Source of the DNA: DATHZQ01 sp965216945
GTDB taxonomy: Bacteria > Actinomycetota > Acidimicrobiia > Spongiisociales > UBA5794
Assembly (NCBI GenBank): GCA_965216945.1
Contig: CBDCGU010000003.1
Coordinates: 4,092,001 to 4,156,000, forward strand
Direction: 5' to 3'
Length of the DNA: 64,000 nucleotides
The position numbers and the translations under genes are program-made. Every line of letters begins with the position of its first letter. Position 1 is the stretch's first letter. The notes under the pieces are model-generated. The model searched no databases, was not told where the DNA came from, and saw only the letters and a program-made list of their open reading frames with translations. Below are positions 55,706-64,000 of this stretch, piece by piece.

Positions 55706-57160
55706 ATGGAACCGACCGCGGACATCGGAGTCATCGGGCTGGCCGTCATGGGCCGCAACCTGATTCTCAACATGGCAGATCACGGCTACACCGTGGCGGC
55801 GTACAACCGCACGACGGAGAAGGTCGACGAGTTCCTCGCCGGCGACGCCGCCGGCCGCTCGGTGGTGGGCGCCCACAGCCTGGAGGAATTGGTCGCCCGA
55901 CTACGAACGCCGCGCCGGGTGATGCTGATGGTCCGCGCCGGCGAGGCGGTCGACGGTGTCATCGATCAACTCACGCCGCTGCTCGAACCGGGCGACATCA
56001 TCATCGACGGGGGCAACTCCCAGTTCACCGATACGATCCGCCGCACCGCCGCCCTCGAGGATGCGGGCCTCCAGTTCATCGGCACCGGAATCTCGGGGGG
56101 TGAAGAAGGCGCCCGCCACGGTCCGTCGATCATGCCGGGGGGCTCGGCGGCTGCCTGGCCGGCCGTGAAGCCGATCCTGCAAGCGATCGCCGCCGAGGCC
56201 GAAGGCGAGCCGTGTTGCGACTGGGTGGGACCAGACGGGGCCGGGCACTACGTCAAGATGGTGCACAACGGCATCGAGTACGGCGACATGCAGGTGATCG
56301 GCGAGGCCTACGACCTGCTGCGGCGTGGGGCGGGAATGCGGACCGAGGACCTCCAGCCGATCTTCGCCGAGTGGAACCAGGGACCCCTGGACTCGTTTCT
56401 CATCGCTATCACCGCGGACATCATGGGTTTCGTGGACGGCGAATCGGGTACTCCGCTCGTCGAGAGCATCCTCGACGCTGCCGGCCAGAAGGGCACCGGC
56501 AAGTGGACCGTGATTTCCTCGATGCAGATCGGCATGCCCCTGTCCTTGATCGCCGAGGCCGTGTACGCCCGGGTGGTCTCGGCGCTCGTCGAGCAGCGGC
56601 GCACCGCCTCCGACGCCATCGGCGGCGATCCGACGGCTTTCGACGATCCACCGCAAGAGGTGGTCGACGACCTCCACGATGCGCTCTATGCATCGAAGAT
56701 CGTGTCGTATGCCCAGGGTTTCATGCTGCTCGGCGCCGCTTCGGATGAGCATGGCTGGAGCCTCGATCTCGGCGGCGTTGCCGCCCTGTGGCGGGCCGGC
56801 TGCATCATTCGCTCCCGCTTCCTGAACGACATCACCGCGGCCTACCGGCGGGAGCCGGACCTGCCCAGTCTGCTGCTCGATCCGTTTTTCGCCGCCGAGA
56901 TCGACAAGGCGGAGGCCGGTTGGCGCCGCACCGTGGTGCGGGCTGTGCGGTCCGGGGTCCCGGCGCCGGCGTATGCGGCGGCACTGTCGTTCTACGACTC
57001 CTACCGGTCGGCGCGGCTCCCCGCCAACCTCATCCAGGCACAGCGCGACTACTTCGGCGCCCACACCTACGAGCGTGTCGACCGGCCCCGCGGAGAGTTC
57101 TTCCACACGAATTGGACCGGCAGCGGTGGAGACACTGCTGCGGGAACGTACGAGGCGTGA
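55706..57160 (+). CDS. gnd: 6-phosphogluconate dehydrogenase (decarboxylating)
   Basis: 484 residues from ATG 55706 (AAAGGA just upstream; ATG 55700 overlaps that site). It makes ribulose-5-phosphate and NADPH in the pentose phosphate pathway. Rossmann motif DIGVIGLAVMGRNLILNMAD, HGYTVAAYNRTTEKVDEF; substrate motif GTGISGGEEGARHGPSIMPG; the catalytic Lys and adjacent Asn in GAGHYVKMVHNGIEYGDMQV. The large helical C-terminal domain is present. The length fits the 470-490 residue type. GTGA overlaps the next gene. Confidence 0.96.
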   Translation: MEPTADIGVIGLAVMGRNLILNMADHGYTVAAYNRTTEKVDEFLAGDAAGRSVVGAHSLEELVARLRTPRRVMLMVRAGEAVDGVIDQLTPLLEPGDIIIDGGNSQFTDTIRRTAALEDAGLQFIGTGISGGEEGARHGPSIMPGGSAAAWPAVKPILQAIAAEAEGEPCCDWVGPDGAGHYVKMVHNGIEYGDMQVIGEAYDLLRRGAGMRTEDLQPIFAEWNQGPLDSFLIAITADIMGFVDGESGTPLVESILDAAGQKGTGKWTVISSMQIGMPLSLIAEAVYARVVSALVEQRRTASDAIGGDPTAFDDPPQEVVDDLHDALYASKIVSYAQGFMLLGAASDEHGWSLDLGGVAALWRAGCIIRSRFLNDITAAYRREPDLPSLLLDPFFAAEIDKAEAGWRRTVVRAVRSGVPAPAYAAALSFYDSYRSARLPANLIQAQRDYFGAHTYERVDRPRGEFFHTNWTGSGGDTAAGTYEA

Positions 57161-57588
57161 GGCTCGACCCGGACACGTCCCGGCGGTTGTTCGCCGGCCG
57201 GCCCGTCGCCAGGCTCGCCACCACCGGTGATCGCGGGCCGCACATCGTTCCGATCGTCTTCGCCATCGATGGCGACACCATCGTGTCTGTCATCGACCAC
57301 AAGCCAAAGGCCACCACGCGGCTGCAACGCCTGCGGAACATCGAGCGCTCCCCCCGGGTCGCCCTGCTCGTCGACCACTACGAGGACGATTGGATGCGGC
57401 TCTGGTGGGTGCGGGCGGATGCCCACGGCACGGTTTCCCACCGAGCAGAGGATCTCGCCGCGGCCACATCTCTGCTCGCGGAGCGGTACTCGCAGTACCG
57501 CGAGACAGCGCCGGACGGGCCTGCCGTGGTCTTCGAGGTGATGGCGTGGTCGGGCTGGGCGGCGACGGTGCCGCCGGTAGCTCGCTAG
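57157..57588 (+). CDS. PPOX class F420-dependent oxidoreductase (TIGR03668-like)
   Basis: 143 residues, split-barrel. RLFAGRPVARLATTGDRGPH, IVPIVFAIDGDTIVSVIDHK, KATTRLQRLRNIERSPRVAL, LVDHYEDDWMRLWWVRADAH are typical of the TIGR03668-type actinobacterial PPOX proteins, thought to bind F420 or FMN. The substrate is unknown. GTG 57157 overlaps the gnd stop (GTGA), so it is coupled to gnd, the NADPH-producing enzyme. It is followed by the TIR gene on its own promoter. Confidence 0.88.
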   Translation: MRLDPDTSRRLFAGRPVARLATTGDRGPHIVPIVFAIDGDTIVSVIDHKPKATTRLQRLRNIERSPRVALLVDHYEDDWMRLWWVRADAHGTVSHRAEDLAAATSLLAERYSQYRETAPDGPAVVFEVMAWSGWAATVPPVAR

Positions 57589-57651
57589 TGATCCCGCCGA
57601 CGCCCCGCACAGATCGTTAGGGTTCCCGGTCGAGGCAGGGAGGTCGTCTCG

Positions 57652-60600
57652 ATGCCGTACAAGGCCTTCATCTCGTACAGCCACGCCGCCGACGGCGAGT
57701 TCGCCGACGCGCTGCACGATGCGATGGAGAAACTGGCCAAGCCGTGGAACCGGCGCCGCGCTCGTCAAGTCGTGCTCGACAGGACCGCCATGGCAGCCGG
57801 ATCGTCGTTGGGCGACACCATCAACGCCAAGCTCGCCGACTCCGAGTGGCTCGTGCTGCTCGCTGCCCCTGAGGCGGCACAGTCGAAGTGGTGCAACGAC
57901 GAGATCGACTACTGGGCGGCGCACAAGTCGATGGACAACGTCGTCGTCGTGCTCACCGGAGGCGAGATCGACGTCGATCCGATTGCCCAGCGCATCAACT
58001 GGGACGCCTCGCCTGCGCTGTCGCCCAACTACCGCGCCGCCGTCGGCGACGAGGCCGTGCCGCTGTACGAGGACCTGCGGCCGTTCAAGAAGGATGTCGA
58101 CCACGCCAACCTGCGCAACGCGCAGTTCCGCGACGAGGTGGCCAAGATCGTCGGGCGCATCGAAGACGTGGATCCCGGAGAGCTCGCTTCGAAGGAGAAG
58201 CGCGAGTTCGCCAAGGCGGTGCGCCTGCGGAGAGCTGCCGAGATCGGGCTTGCGATGCTGACGGTGGCGGCCGTGATCCTCGGGGTGCTGTCCTTCCTCA
58301 ACGCCCGCCGTGCGACGGAAGAGGCGGAACGCGCCGACGCCAACGCCGAGGTGGCTCAAGCCAACGAGCGCCAAGCCGTCGCCGAGGCCGAACGGGCCGA
58401 CGCCAATGCTGAGGAGGCGATCGAGAACGCCGAGCAAGCCCAACGAGAGGCGCAGCGAGCCCGCTCCAGCGCGCTCGCCAGCCAGGCGATTGCGGCGTCG
58501 CCGGAGGTGCCCGATCTCGCCGCGCTGATGGCCCTCGAGAGTGTTCGCATCGCCCCAACGGTCGACGCCTTCATCAGCGTGGTCGACAGCGTCGTGAGCG
58601 AGACGCACTTCGTCTGGCGCACGACGGTGCCGGATGAACCCATCGTTGCGGCGTCGGCCTGGAGTGAGGACGGCGACTTTGCCGTCATCGGAACGGAGTT
58701 CGGCGACGTGCTCGTCGTTGCTCCGGACGATCCCGAGATCAGCGGAGTGTCCCTCGGCGACGAGTCCATCATCAGCGTCGCATTGGTTGCCGGAAGCGAT
58801 CTCGTCCGGACGCTGAGCTTCGAAGGCTCGCTGACCACCATCGACCTCGGCTCGGGCGAGGTCGTCGACGAGGTGTTCTTCGGTGAGATCGTGGGCGGCG
58901 CCATCAGCGGAGACGGATCGACCGTTGCGATCGCGAGCGACGACGGCGCCACGACCGAGATCGTCGTGTTCGACGGCGCAGGGGAGTTCATCGCCGCCGT
59001 CGAGCTCGGATCACCGATCGCGGGCGATTGCGGCGCATGTGTCGCGCTCAACCATGACGGAACCGAGGTCGCCTGGGTCGAGACGGATGCGGTGTTCTTC
59101 GACGACGTGGTGTGGACCTGGGATGTCGACGGCCGCATCACCGACGTGTTCTTCACGGGCGGTTTCGTGGTGTCTCTGGCCTTTGTCCCGGGTGGCAGCG
59201 ACCTTCTGATCGGTGACGAGGAGGGCCAGGTGTTCATGGTCTCGGTGAGCGACGAAGCCGAGGAGGATCCCGAACCCCTGCTGACGGCGGATTCCGAGGT
59301 GCTGGCCTACTCGTTCGGCACCGCTGCCGGCAGCGGACCGGTCGTGCTGGCTACGGGTCACCTCAACGGCTCGGTCGGCATCTGGGAGTTCGACGGCGCT
59401 GCCCGCACCGCCCGCCCGTCAGCCGATCTCACCCGTCACAACGACGAGGTACGCACGGTCGTCGTCAGCGCCGATGGAGCCACCGTGCTCTCCGGCAGCT
59501 GGGACGGCGACATCATCTCGTGGCTCACCAATCCGGGCGCCAATCACGGCGTGCTCACCGAAGGTGCGCACGAGGAACGGGTGAGCGACGTGACATTCGT
59601 CGGCGACGATGCCACGGTGGCGTCCGCCGGGTTCGACGGAGTCGTGCGCTTCTGGGATGCCTCGAGCCGGGGCTTGCTGTCCGAATCCCGGGCGGTGGAC
59701 TTGGCCGGCGACGACCAGGTCGTGCTCTTCTCGATCGATGCGCATCCGAACGGCGAGGTGGTTGCGGTTGGCGGGACCTTCTGGGAGCTGGACGACGACG
59801 GGTTCTTCCCCGAAGACGGAGCCGTCGACGACTTCGTGGTCCTGCTGGATACGTCCACCGGACGGGAGACCGTCAGACTGAGTGGACTGCCGGAGACCCC
59901 GGAGAGCGTGGCTTTCAGCCCGGACGGCGAGCACCTCGCCGTCGGCATCGCAACCGGACCCGTCCTCGTCTGGTCGACCGACGACCTCGACGGACCTCCC
60001 GCGCACGAGCTCGATGGGTTCGCCTCCACGACGGGCGGCATCTCCTTCAGTGGCGACGGGCGGCTGGTGGCGGCGGCAACCGCGGCATCTCTCGGTTCCG
60101 AGGCCGGCGTATGGGAGGTTGCGACGGGAGAGCTGATTCTGAGCGTGCCGGGCAACTTCGCCGCAACCGTCACCGCCGTCGCCCTGAACGCCGAAGGATC
60201 GATCCTCGCCTGGGGCGACGACACACGGCTCATCGGCCTCTGGCACATTCCGACCGACAGCAGGATCGGCGAGAACCTGTCGGGTCACCGAGAGCCGATC
60301 TCCGACCTCGAGTTTGCAGACGTCGACGGCGACGGCGTCGAGGGCCTGCTCGCTTCGGCGAGCGACGACGCCACTGCCCGAGTGTGGGAGATCCGGGCCC
60401 GGCGGCTCGTGGCACGGGTGGAAGCCCATCGGGAGGATGTGACGGCGGTGGCGATCAGCCCCGATGCCGCACTCATGATCACGTCCAGTCAGGACGAGTC
60501 GATATGGGTGGGCGACCTCGATCCGGAGACATGGGTCAGGGCGGCGTGCGAGCTGGCCGGCCGCAACATGTCGCAGGAGGAATGGGACGCACTCGAGTTG

Positions 60601-60711
60601 GAGGGCGACTACATCCGCCACTGCCCCGAGTACCCCTCGGGCGATGGCGCCCCGCAGAACGCCGCCGCCTGGATGTTCACGTTCACCGGCGTCGATACCG
60701 GTGAGGAGTGA
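57652..60711 (+). CDS. TIR-transmembrane-coiled-coil-WD40 protein
   Basis: 1019 residues. The N-terminal TIR domain (about 1-175) has the strand motif KAFISYSHA and the SKWCNDEIDYW motif with Trp-80, Cys-81 and Glu-84, Glu being the catalytic residue in NADase TIRs. One membrane helix lies at about 197-217 and an Ala/Glu-rich coiled coil at 218-285, with ERADANAE twice. About ten WD40-like repeats (e.g. VVRFWDAS, VLVWSTDD, ARVWEIRA) end in VRAACELAGRNMSQEEWDAL and a Cys-Pro tail. It is probably an intracellular sensor-effector. TAGGGT (57618-57623) and AGGGAGG (57637-57643) are upstream. No partner gene is adjacent. Confidence 0.85.
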   Translation: MPYKAFISYSHAADGEFADALHDAMEKLAKPWNRRRARQVVLDRTAMAAGSSLGDTINAKLADSEWLVLLAAPEAAQSKWCNDEIDYWAAHKSMDNVVVVLTGGEIDVDPIAQRINWDASPALSPNYRAAVGDEAVPLYEDLRPFKKDVDHANLRNAQFRDEVAKIVGRIEDVDPGELASKEKREFAKAVRLRRAAEIGLAMLTVAAVILGVLSFLNARRATEEAERADANAEVAQANERQAVAEAERADANAEEAIENAEQAQREAQRARSSALASQAIAASPEVPDLAALMALESVRIAPTVDAFISVVDSVVSETHFVWRTTVPDEPIVAASAWSEDGDFAVIGTEFGDVLVVAPDDPEISGVSLGDESIISVALVAGSDLVRTLSFEGSLTTIDLGSGEVVDEVFFGEIVGGAISGDGSTVAIASDDGATTEIVVFDGAGEFIAAVELGSPIAGDCGACVALNHDGTEVAWVETDAVFFDDVVWTWDVDGRITDVFFTGGFVVSLAFVPGGSDLLIGDEEGQVFMVSVSDEAEEDPEPLLTADSEVLAYSFGTAAGSGPVVLATGHLNGSVGIWEFDGAARTARPSADLTRHNDEVRTVVVSADGATVLSGSWDGDIISWLTNPGANHGVLTEGAHEERVSDVTFVGDDATVASAGFDGVVRFWDASSRGLLSESRAVDLAGDDQVVLFSIDAHPNGEVVAVGGTFWELDDDGFFPEDGAVDDFVVLLDTSTGRETVRLSGLPETPESVAFSPDGEHLAVGIATGPVLVWSTDDLDGPPAHELDGFASTTGGISFSGDGRLVAAATAASLGSEAGVWEVATGELILSVPGNFAATVTAVALNAEGSILAWGDDTRLIGLWHIPTDSRIGENLSGHREPISDLEFADVDGDGVEGLLASASDDATARVWEIRARRLVARVEAHREDVTAVAISPDAALMITSSQDESIWVGDLDPETWVRAACELAGRNMSQEEWDALELEGDYIRHCPEYPSGDGAPQNAAAWMFTFTGVDTGEE

Positions 60712-60815
60712 CGGAGACCCGGCCGGGTAGGTGCCGTGTGAAGGGGCAGCGCCGTTCCCGTCGCCTCTCCCGGAGGGCGCCGCCGCTGCATCGGGACCCA
60801 CCCCCGGCGATGGGC

Positions 60816-61089
60816 TCACATCTCGATCGCCAGCCGTTTTGCAGCGGCCAGTACCCGCCTCGCCTGTGCCAGCAGCGCCTCATCGGGCACGATCTCCCAC
60901 TCGGCACGGGGTGCTCACCAGGGCACTGCGCAGCTCGAGTAGCTCCTCCGGAGGCCCGTCGTGTCGCCGCAATGCCGCATCGCGCAGAATGCCGGCTGCG
61001 CTGTTGGCGCCCTCGACTTGGAGCGCCGCGGCCAGTTCCAGCACGACCGACCTGACATCTCCGAGCGTGACCGTCTCCTGCGCGTCCAT
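60816..61089 (-). pseudogene. Small conserved gene with one-base frameshift
   Basis: From ATG 61089 it reads MDAQETVTLGDVRSVVLELA to ELLELRSALVST. Then, one base later, the same gene continues as AEWEIVPDEALLAQARRVLA, AAKRLAIEM, ending at TGA 60816-60818. The break is in a run of four C on the coding strand (plus strand GGGG, 60908-60911) where three would keep the frame. The intact product would be about 90 residues, helical. It may be a recent mutation, a homopolymer sequencing error, or slippage. No name is known. Confidence 0.55.
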
Positions 61090-61163
61090 GCATGGGCGAG
61101 TGTACCGAGGCCGGAACGGCAGCAGCGGGAGGCGTTTGCCGGAGTGGTAGCGTGCCCGGCGAC

Positions 61164-62291
61164 ATGCGCCTTGGCATCCCCAGAGAACGCGGCCGCGGCG
61201 AGTCGCGCGTGGCTGCCGTCCCCGATGTGGTCAAGACATACGTGGGCTGGGGATGGGAAGTAGCGGTGGACCGCCATGCCGGCCGCGATGCCGGCTTTCC
61301 GGACCGAGAGTACGCGGCTGCCGGCGCCCAACTCGTCGACGACGCCCACGACAGCGATTTGGTGCTGCGCGTAGGTCCTCCCACTCCTGAGGAGATCACC
61401 GCCATCCCGCAGGGAGCGGCCCTCGCCGGATTCCTCGATCCTTTCGTCGCGCGGGACGTCATGGAAGCGGTCGCGGCTCGTGAGCTGACGGCGCTCGCCG
61501 TCGAGGCGATCCCGCGCACGACACTGGCGCAGAGCATGGATGCCCTCTCCTCGCAAGCCAACATCGCCGGATATGCCGCAGTCCTCGTGGGTGCCAGCGT
61601 CAGCCCCAAGCTGCTGCCGATGATGGTGACGGCCGCGGGAACCATCCCACCCTCCCGAGCGCTCGTGCTGGGTGTCGGCGTTGCCGGGCTGCAGGCGATC
61701 GCCACTGCGAAGCGTCTCGGCGCCGTCGTTCACGCATACGACATCCGGCCCGAGACGCGGGAGCAGGTGGAGAGCTTGGGCGCCAAGTTCGTCGAGGCGA
61801 TCACGACGGAGTCGGACGCCGGCGGCTACGCACAGGAAGTCGGCGAAGACGCCCAAGCACAGCAACATGCCGCCCTGGCGCCGTTCGTCCAGAGGTCCGA
61901 CCTCATCGTCACGACCGCGCAGATCCCCGGCCGCCCTGCCCCGTTGCTGGTGACGGAGGACATGGTGCGCTCGATGCACCCGGGCTCCGTCATCGTCGAC
62001 ATGGCGGCAGCCACGGGAGGCAACGTCGCCTTGTCGAAGCCCGACGAGATGGTCGATGTCGACGGCGTGCACGTCCACGGTCCGACCAACCTCGCTGCCA
62101 TGTACGCAGCCGATGCGAGCCGTATGTACGCCCGGAACCTGATGGCGTTGTTGCAACGGGCGCACGACGAGGAGACGGGCGAGCTCGACATCGACCTCGA
62201 CGACGAGATCATCGGTGAGTGCGCCGTGTCGGCCAACGGCGAGTACCGCCACCCTCGCACGAAGGCGTTGTTCGAGGAATCACAGGTATGA
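61164..62291 (+). CDS. pntAA: Proton-translocating NAD(P) transhydrogenase subunit alpha, part 1
   Basis: 375 residues from ATG 61164. It is the NAD(H)-binding domain I of the energy-linked transhydrogenase. N-terminal MRLGIPRERGRGESRVAAVP; ALDH-like catalytic half with LSSQANIAGYAAVLVGAS; Rossmann motif ALVLGVGVAGLQAIATAKRL; VIVDMAAATGGNVAL. It lacks the membrane part, which is encoded separately by the next gene. TAGCGT lies 10 bases before the ATG. ATGA overlaps pntAB. Confidence 0.95.
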   Translation: MRLGIPRERGRGESRVAAVPDVVKTYVGWGWEVAVDRHAGRDAGFPDREYAAAGAQLVDDAHDSDLVLRVGPPTPEEITAIPQGAALAGFLDPFVARDVMEAVAARELTALAVEAIPRTTLAQSMDALSSQANIAGYAAVLVGASVSPKLLPMMVTAAGTIPPSRALVLGVGVAGLQAIATAKRLGAVVHAYDIRPETREQVESLGAKFVEAITTESDAGGYAQEVGEDAQAQQHAALAPFVQRSDLIVTTAQIPGRPAPLLVTEDMVRSMHPGSVIVDMAAATGGNVALSKPDEMVDVDGVHVHGPTNLAAMYAADASRMYARNLMALLQRAHDEETGELDIDLDDEIIGECAVSANGEYRHPRTKALFEESQV

Positions 62292-62599
62292 GCGCCGTCT
62301 TCATCTCGGGGATCGTCGTCTTCGTGCTGGCCGCCTTCGTCGGGCTCGAGGTGATCTCGAAGGTTCCGCCGACTTTGCACACTCCCTTGATGTCGGGCGC
62401 CAACGCCATATCCGGCATCACCATCGTGGGTGCGATCATCGCCGCCGGCCTCGGCGATGGCACCGCGGCCGCCATCCTCGGATTCCTCGCCGTCACGGCA
62501 GCCACCATCAACGTCGTGGGCGGTTTCCTCGTGACCGACCGCATGCTGGAGATGTTCAAGAAGAAGCCCGTGCGACGCCGGGAGCAGGACTCGGCGTGA
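62288..62599 (+). CDS. pntAB: NAD(P) transhydrogenase subunit alpha, part 2 (membrane)
   Basis: 103 residues with three membrane helices (FISGIVVFVLAAFVGLEVIS, ANAISGITIVGAIIAAGL, AAILGFLAVTAATINVVGGF). It contains the family motif LMSGANAISGI. It makes part of the proton channel with PntB. ATG 62288 overlaps the stop of pntAA, and the TGA overlaps the pntB start. The split alpha subunit is the usual arrangement in actinobacteria and alphaproteobacteria. Confidence 0.95.
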   Translation: MSAVFISGIVVFVLAAFVGLEVISKVPPTLHTPLMSGANAISGITIVGAIIAAGLGDGTAAAILGFLAVTAATINVVGGFLVTDRMLEMFKKKPVRRREQDSA

Positions 62600-63954
62600 C
62601 CGAGCTTCTCTACCTCGCTGCCGCCGTTCTCTTCATCCTCGGGCTGAAGCAGCTGGCGTCGCCCCGCACCGCCCGCCGCGGCAACCTGCTGGCTGCGGGC
62701 GGCATGCTCCTTGCGATCGTCGTCACCATGGTCGACGCCGAGATCCTGAGTTGGGGTGCGATCATCGCCGGGCTCGTCGTCGGCACGGTCGTCGGTGCGC
62801 TGCTCGCGGTGCGTGTGCAGATGACGGCGATGCCTCAGCTGGTGGCGGCCTTCAACGGGTTCGGCGGCGTGGCATCGACATTCGTCGCCCTGGCCGAGCT
62901 GAACCGAGTGGGCCCGTTCTTCGAGACGGAGACCGACGTGACGGTGCTGCTGTCGCTGGCGATCGGGACGATCACGTTCACCGGCAGCTTCGTGGCATTC
63001 GGCAAGCTCCAAGGCATCGTCACCGGCAAGCCGGTCGCCCTCCCCGGCGGGCACATCCTCAACGCGGCCCTAGCGATCGGAATCGTGGCCCTGGGTGTGT
63101 GGGCACTGATCGGCGACAGCAGCCTTCCCTATTGGCTGGTGGTGCTGGCGGCCGCAGTGCTCGGCGTGCTCGCCGTTCTCCCGATCGGTGGCGCCGACAT
63201 GCCGGTCGTCATCTCGCTCCTCAACTCCCTTTCCGGTGTTGCCGCATCCATGGCGGGCTTCGTCATCGGCAACTCGGCGCTGATCATCGGCGGCGCTCTC
63301 GTGGGTGCCGCCGGCTTGATCCTCACCCTGCAGATGGCCGAGGCGATGAATCGGTCCATCGGCAACGTGCTGTTCTCACGCTTCGGAGGCGGAGACGGCG
63401 GCGGCATCGACATCGGCGACCGATCGGTCAACCGGGCAACACCGGACGATGTCGCTATCGCCCTCACGTACGCCGAGCATGTCATGGTGGTCCCCGGCTA
63501 CGGCCTGGCCGTCGCCCAGGCCCAGCATGCGGTGCGTGATCTCGCCAACGCCCTGGACGACCGGGACGTCGACGTCGGCTACGCCATCCACCCGGTGGCG
63601 GGCCGCATGCCGGGGCACATGAACGTGCTGCTCGCAGAGGCAGACGTGCCGTACGACCAGCTGTTCGATCTCGACCAGTCGAACCCGAAGTTCCCCCAAA
63701 CGGACGTCGTACTCGTCGTGGGTGCCAACGACGTGGTCAACCCCTCGGCGCGCGAGGACACGTCCAGCCCGATCTACGGCATGCCCATTCTCGATGTCGA
63801 CAAGGCCAGGACCGTCGTCGTGATCAAGCGGTCACTCTCCCCCGGTTTCGCCGGCATCGACAATCCTCTCTTCTACGACGACACCACGATGATGCTGTTC
63901 GCAGACGGCAAAGAGGCGCTCGAGTCGATCCTCGCCGCACTCGACAACGTCTGA
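62596..63954 (+). CDS. pntB: NAD(P) transhydrogenase subunit beta
   Basis: 452 residues from GTG 62596. Eight or nine membrane helices (about 1-260), then an NADP-binding domain with VPGYGLAVAQAQHAVRDLAN, YAIHPVAGRMPGHMNVLLAE, ADVPYDQLFDLDQSN and VVLVVGANDVVNPSAREDTS. It couples hydride transfer from NADH to NADP with proton movement. GTGA overlaps the pntAB stop. Its TGA overlaps the next ATG (TGATG), so the following gene is coupled. Confidence 0.95.
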   Translation: MTELLYLAAAVLFILGLKQLASPRTARRGNLLAAGGMLLAIVVTMVDAEILSWGAIIAGLVVGTVVGALLAVRVQMTAMPQLVAAFNGFGGVASTFVALAELNRVGPFFETETDVTVLLSLAIGTITFTGSFVAFGKLQGIVTGKPVALPGGHILNAALAIGIVALGVWALIGDSSLPYWLVVLAAAVLGVLAVLPIGGADMPVVISLLNSLSGVAASMAGFVIGNSALIIGGALVGAAGLILTLQMAEAMNRSIGNVLFSRFGGGDGGGIDIGDRSVNRATPDDVAIALTYAEHVMVVPGYGLAVAQAQHAVRDLANALDDRDVDVGYAIHPVAGRMPGHMNVLLAEADVPYDQLFDLDQSNPKFPQTDVVLVVGANDVVNPSAREDTSSPIYGMPILDVDKARTVVVIKRSLSPGFAGIDNPLFYDDTTMMLFADGKEALESILAALDNV

Positions 63955-64000
63955 TGGAGTTCGCCGAGGTCGTGCGGCGGCGGCGCATGGTGCGCAACTA
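63954..64000 (+). CDS. Nitroreductase-like protein, 5' fragment
   Basis: Only the first 15 codons are inside the window (MEFAEVVRRRRMVRN). The MEFxEVxxRRRMxRNY start is characteristic of nitroreductase/BluB-like flavoproteins. ATG 63954 overlaps the pntB stop, so it would be read as part of the pnt operon. The 3' end is beyond the window. Confidence 0.6.
   Translation, partial: MEFAEVVRRRRMVRN

Noticed and set aside
1..64000. rRNA, tRNA, CRISPR array, IS element or prophage
   Set aside because: No cloverleaf-like tRNA, rRNA segment, regular repeat-spacer series, transposase or phage structural gene could be recognised by eye. A scan with tRNAscan-SE and an IS search would be needed to exclude them fully.

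Overview
The window is high-GC bacterial DNA and reads as an Actinomycetota chromosome, most plausibly Acidimicrobiia or a neighbouring class. The class is my inference; the phylum is better supported. Evidence for the phylum: several deazaflavin/F420-type flavoenzymes (7437-7817, 9809-10282, 44741-45772, 57157-57588), a DUF3097 protein, DUF3040, DUF6458 and GPGG-type small membrane proteins, fabD-fabH-fabG-acpP-fabF in one run, frequent GTG starts, many 4-base ATGA/GTGA overlaps, and a recurrent TANNNT box 6-10 bases before the start codon (leaderless transcription). No rRNA, tRNA, CRISPR array, insertion sequence or phage gene was recognised.

Region 1 (1-14.2 kb) is accessory. It holds three TetR regulators with palindromic operators, VOC (glyoxalase-fold) proteins, a GNAT acetyltransferase, a GlxA-type AraC regulator, two F420-type oxidoreductases, an ABM-ACT pair, two coupled methyltransferases and a clear set of decayed genes: MarR, VOC, ArsR (two) and a pseudouridine-5'-phosphate glycosidase remnant. 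A squalene-cyclase-like protein at 2.6-3.6 kb has a full-length paralogue at 14.3-15.3 kb.

Region 2 (15.4-19.1 kb) looks like a stress-response cassette. PRC-barrel, three tiny membrane proteins, a PA2169-type four-helix-bundle protein and CsbD all lie on the minus strand, interleaved with two paralogous NarL/LuxR response regulators on the plus strand. Each regulator has the same 14-bp palindrome in its promoter region.

Region 3 (19.1-32.7 kb) carries DUF3097, a DUF389 membrane protein, HNH endonuclease, a MoxR-DUF58-transglutaminase operon, MerR, DUF3040, dinB, a histidine phosphatase and a string of coupled small membrane proteins.

Region 4 (32.7-44.6 kb, mostly minus strand) has the type II fatty acid synthesis operon, a class I aminotransferase, a LiaF-like protein, DUF1232, a ROK kinase without a usual start codon, an ArsA-type ATPase, SRPBCC, a metallophosphoesterase, and epoxyqueuosine reductase.

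Region 5 (44.7-57.6 kb) carries an LLM-class oxidoreductase, a NYN-domain protein, then ilvB-ilvN-ilvC-leuA-leuB-HD protein. Two leader-peptide attenuators are visible: one rich in Leu/Val/Ile codons before ilvB, and a Leu-rich one whose ATG overlaps the ilvC stop codon and precedes leuA. An M1 peptidase lipoprotein, 6-phosphogluconate dehydrogenase and a PPOX protein follow.

Region 6 (57.6-64 kb) has a 1019-residue TIR-transmembrane-coiled coil-WD40 protein, a frameshifted small gene, the three-gene proton-translocating transhydrogenase (pntAA-pntAB-pntB) and the first codons of a nitroreductase-like gene. gnd makes NADPH and PntAB interconverts NADH and NADPH, which fits the NADPH demand of the fatty-acid and branched-chain amino acid genes nearby.
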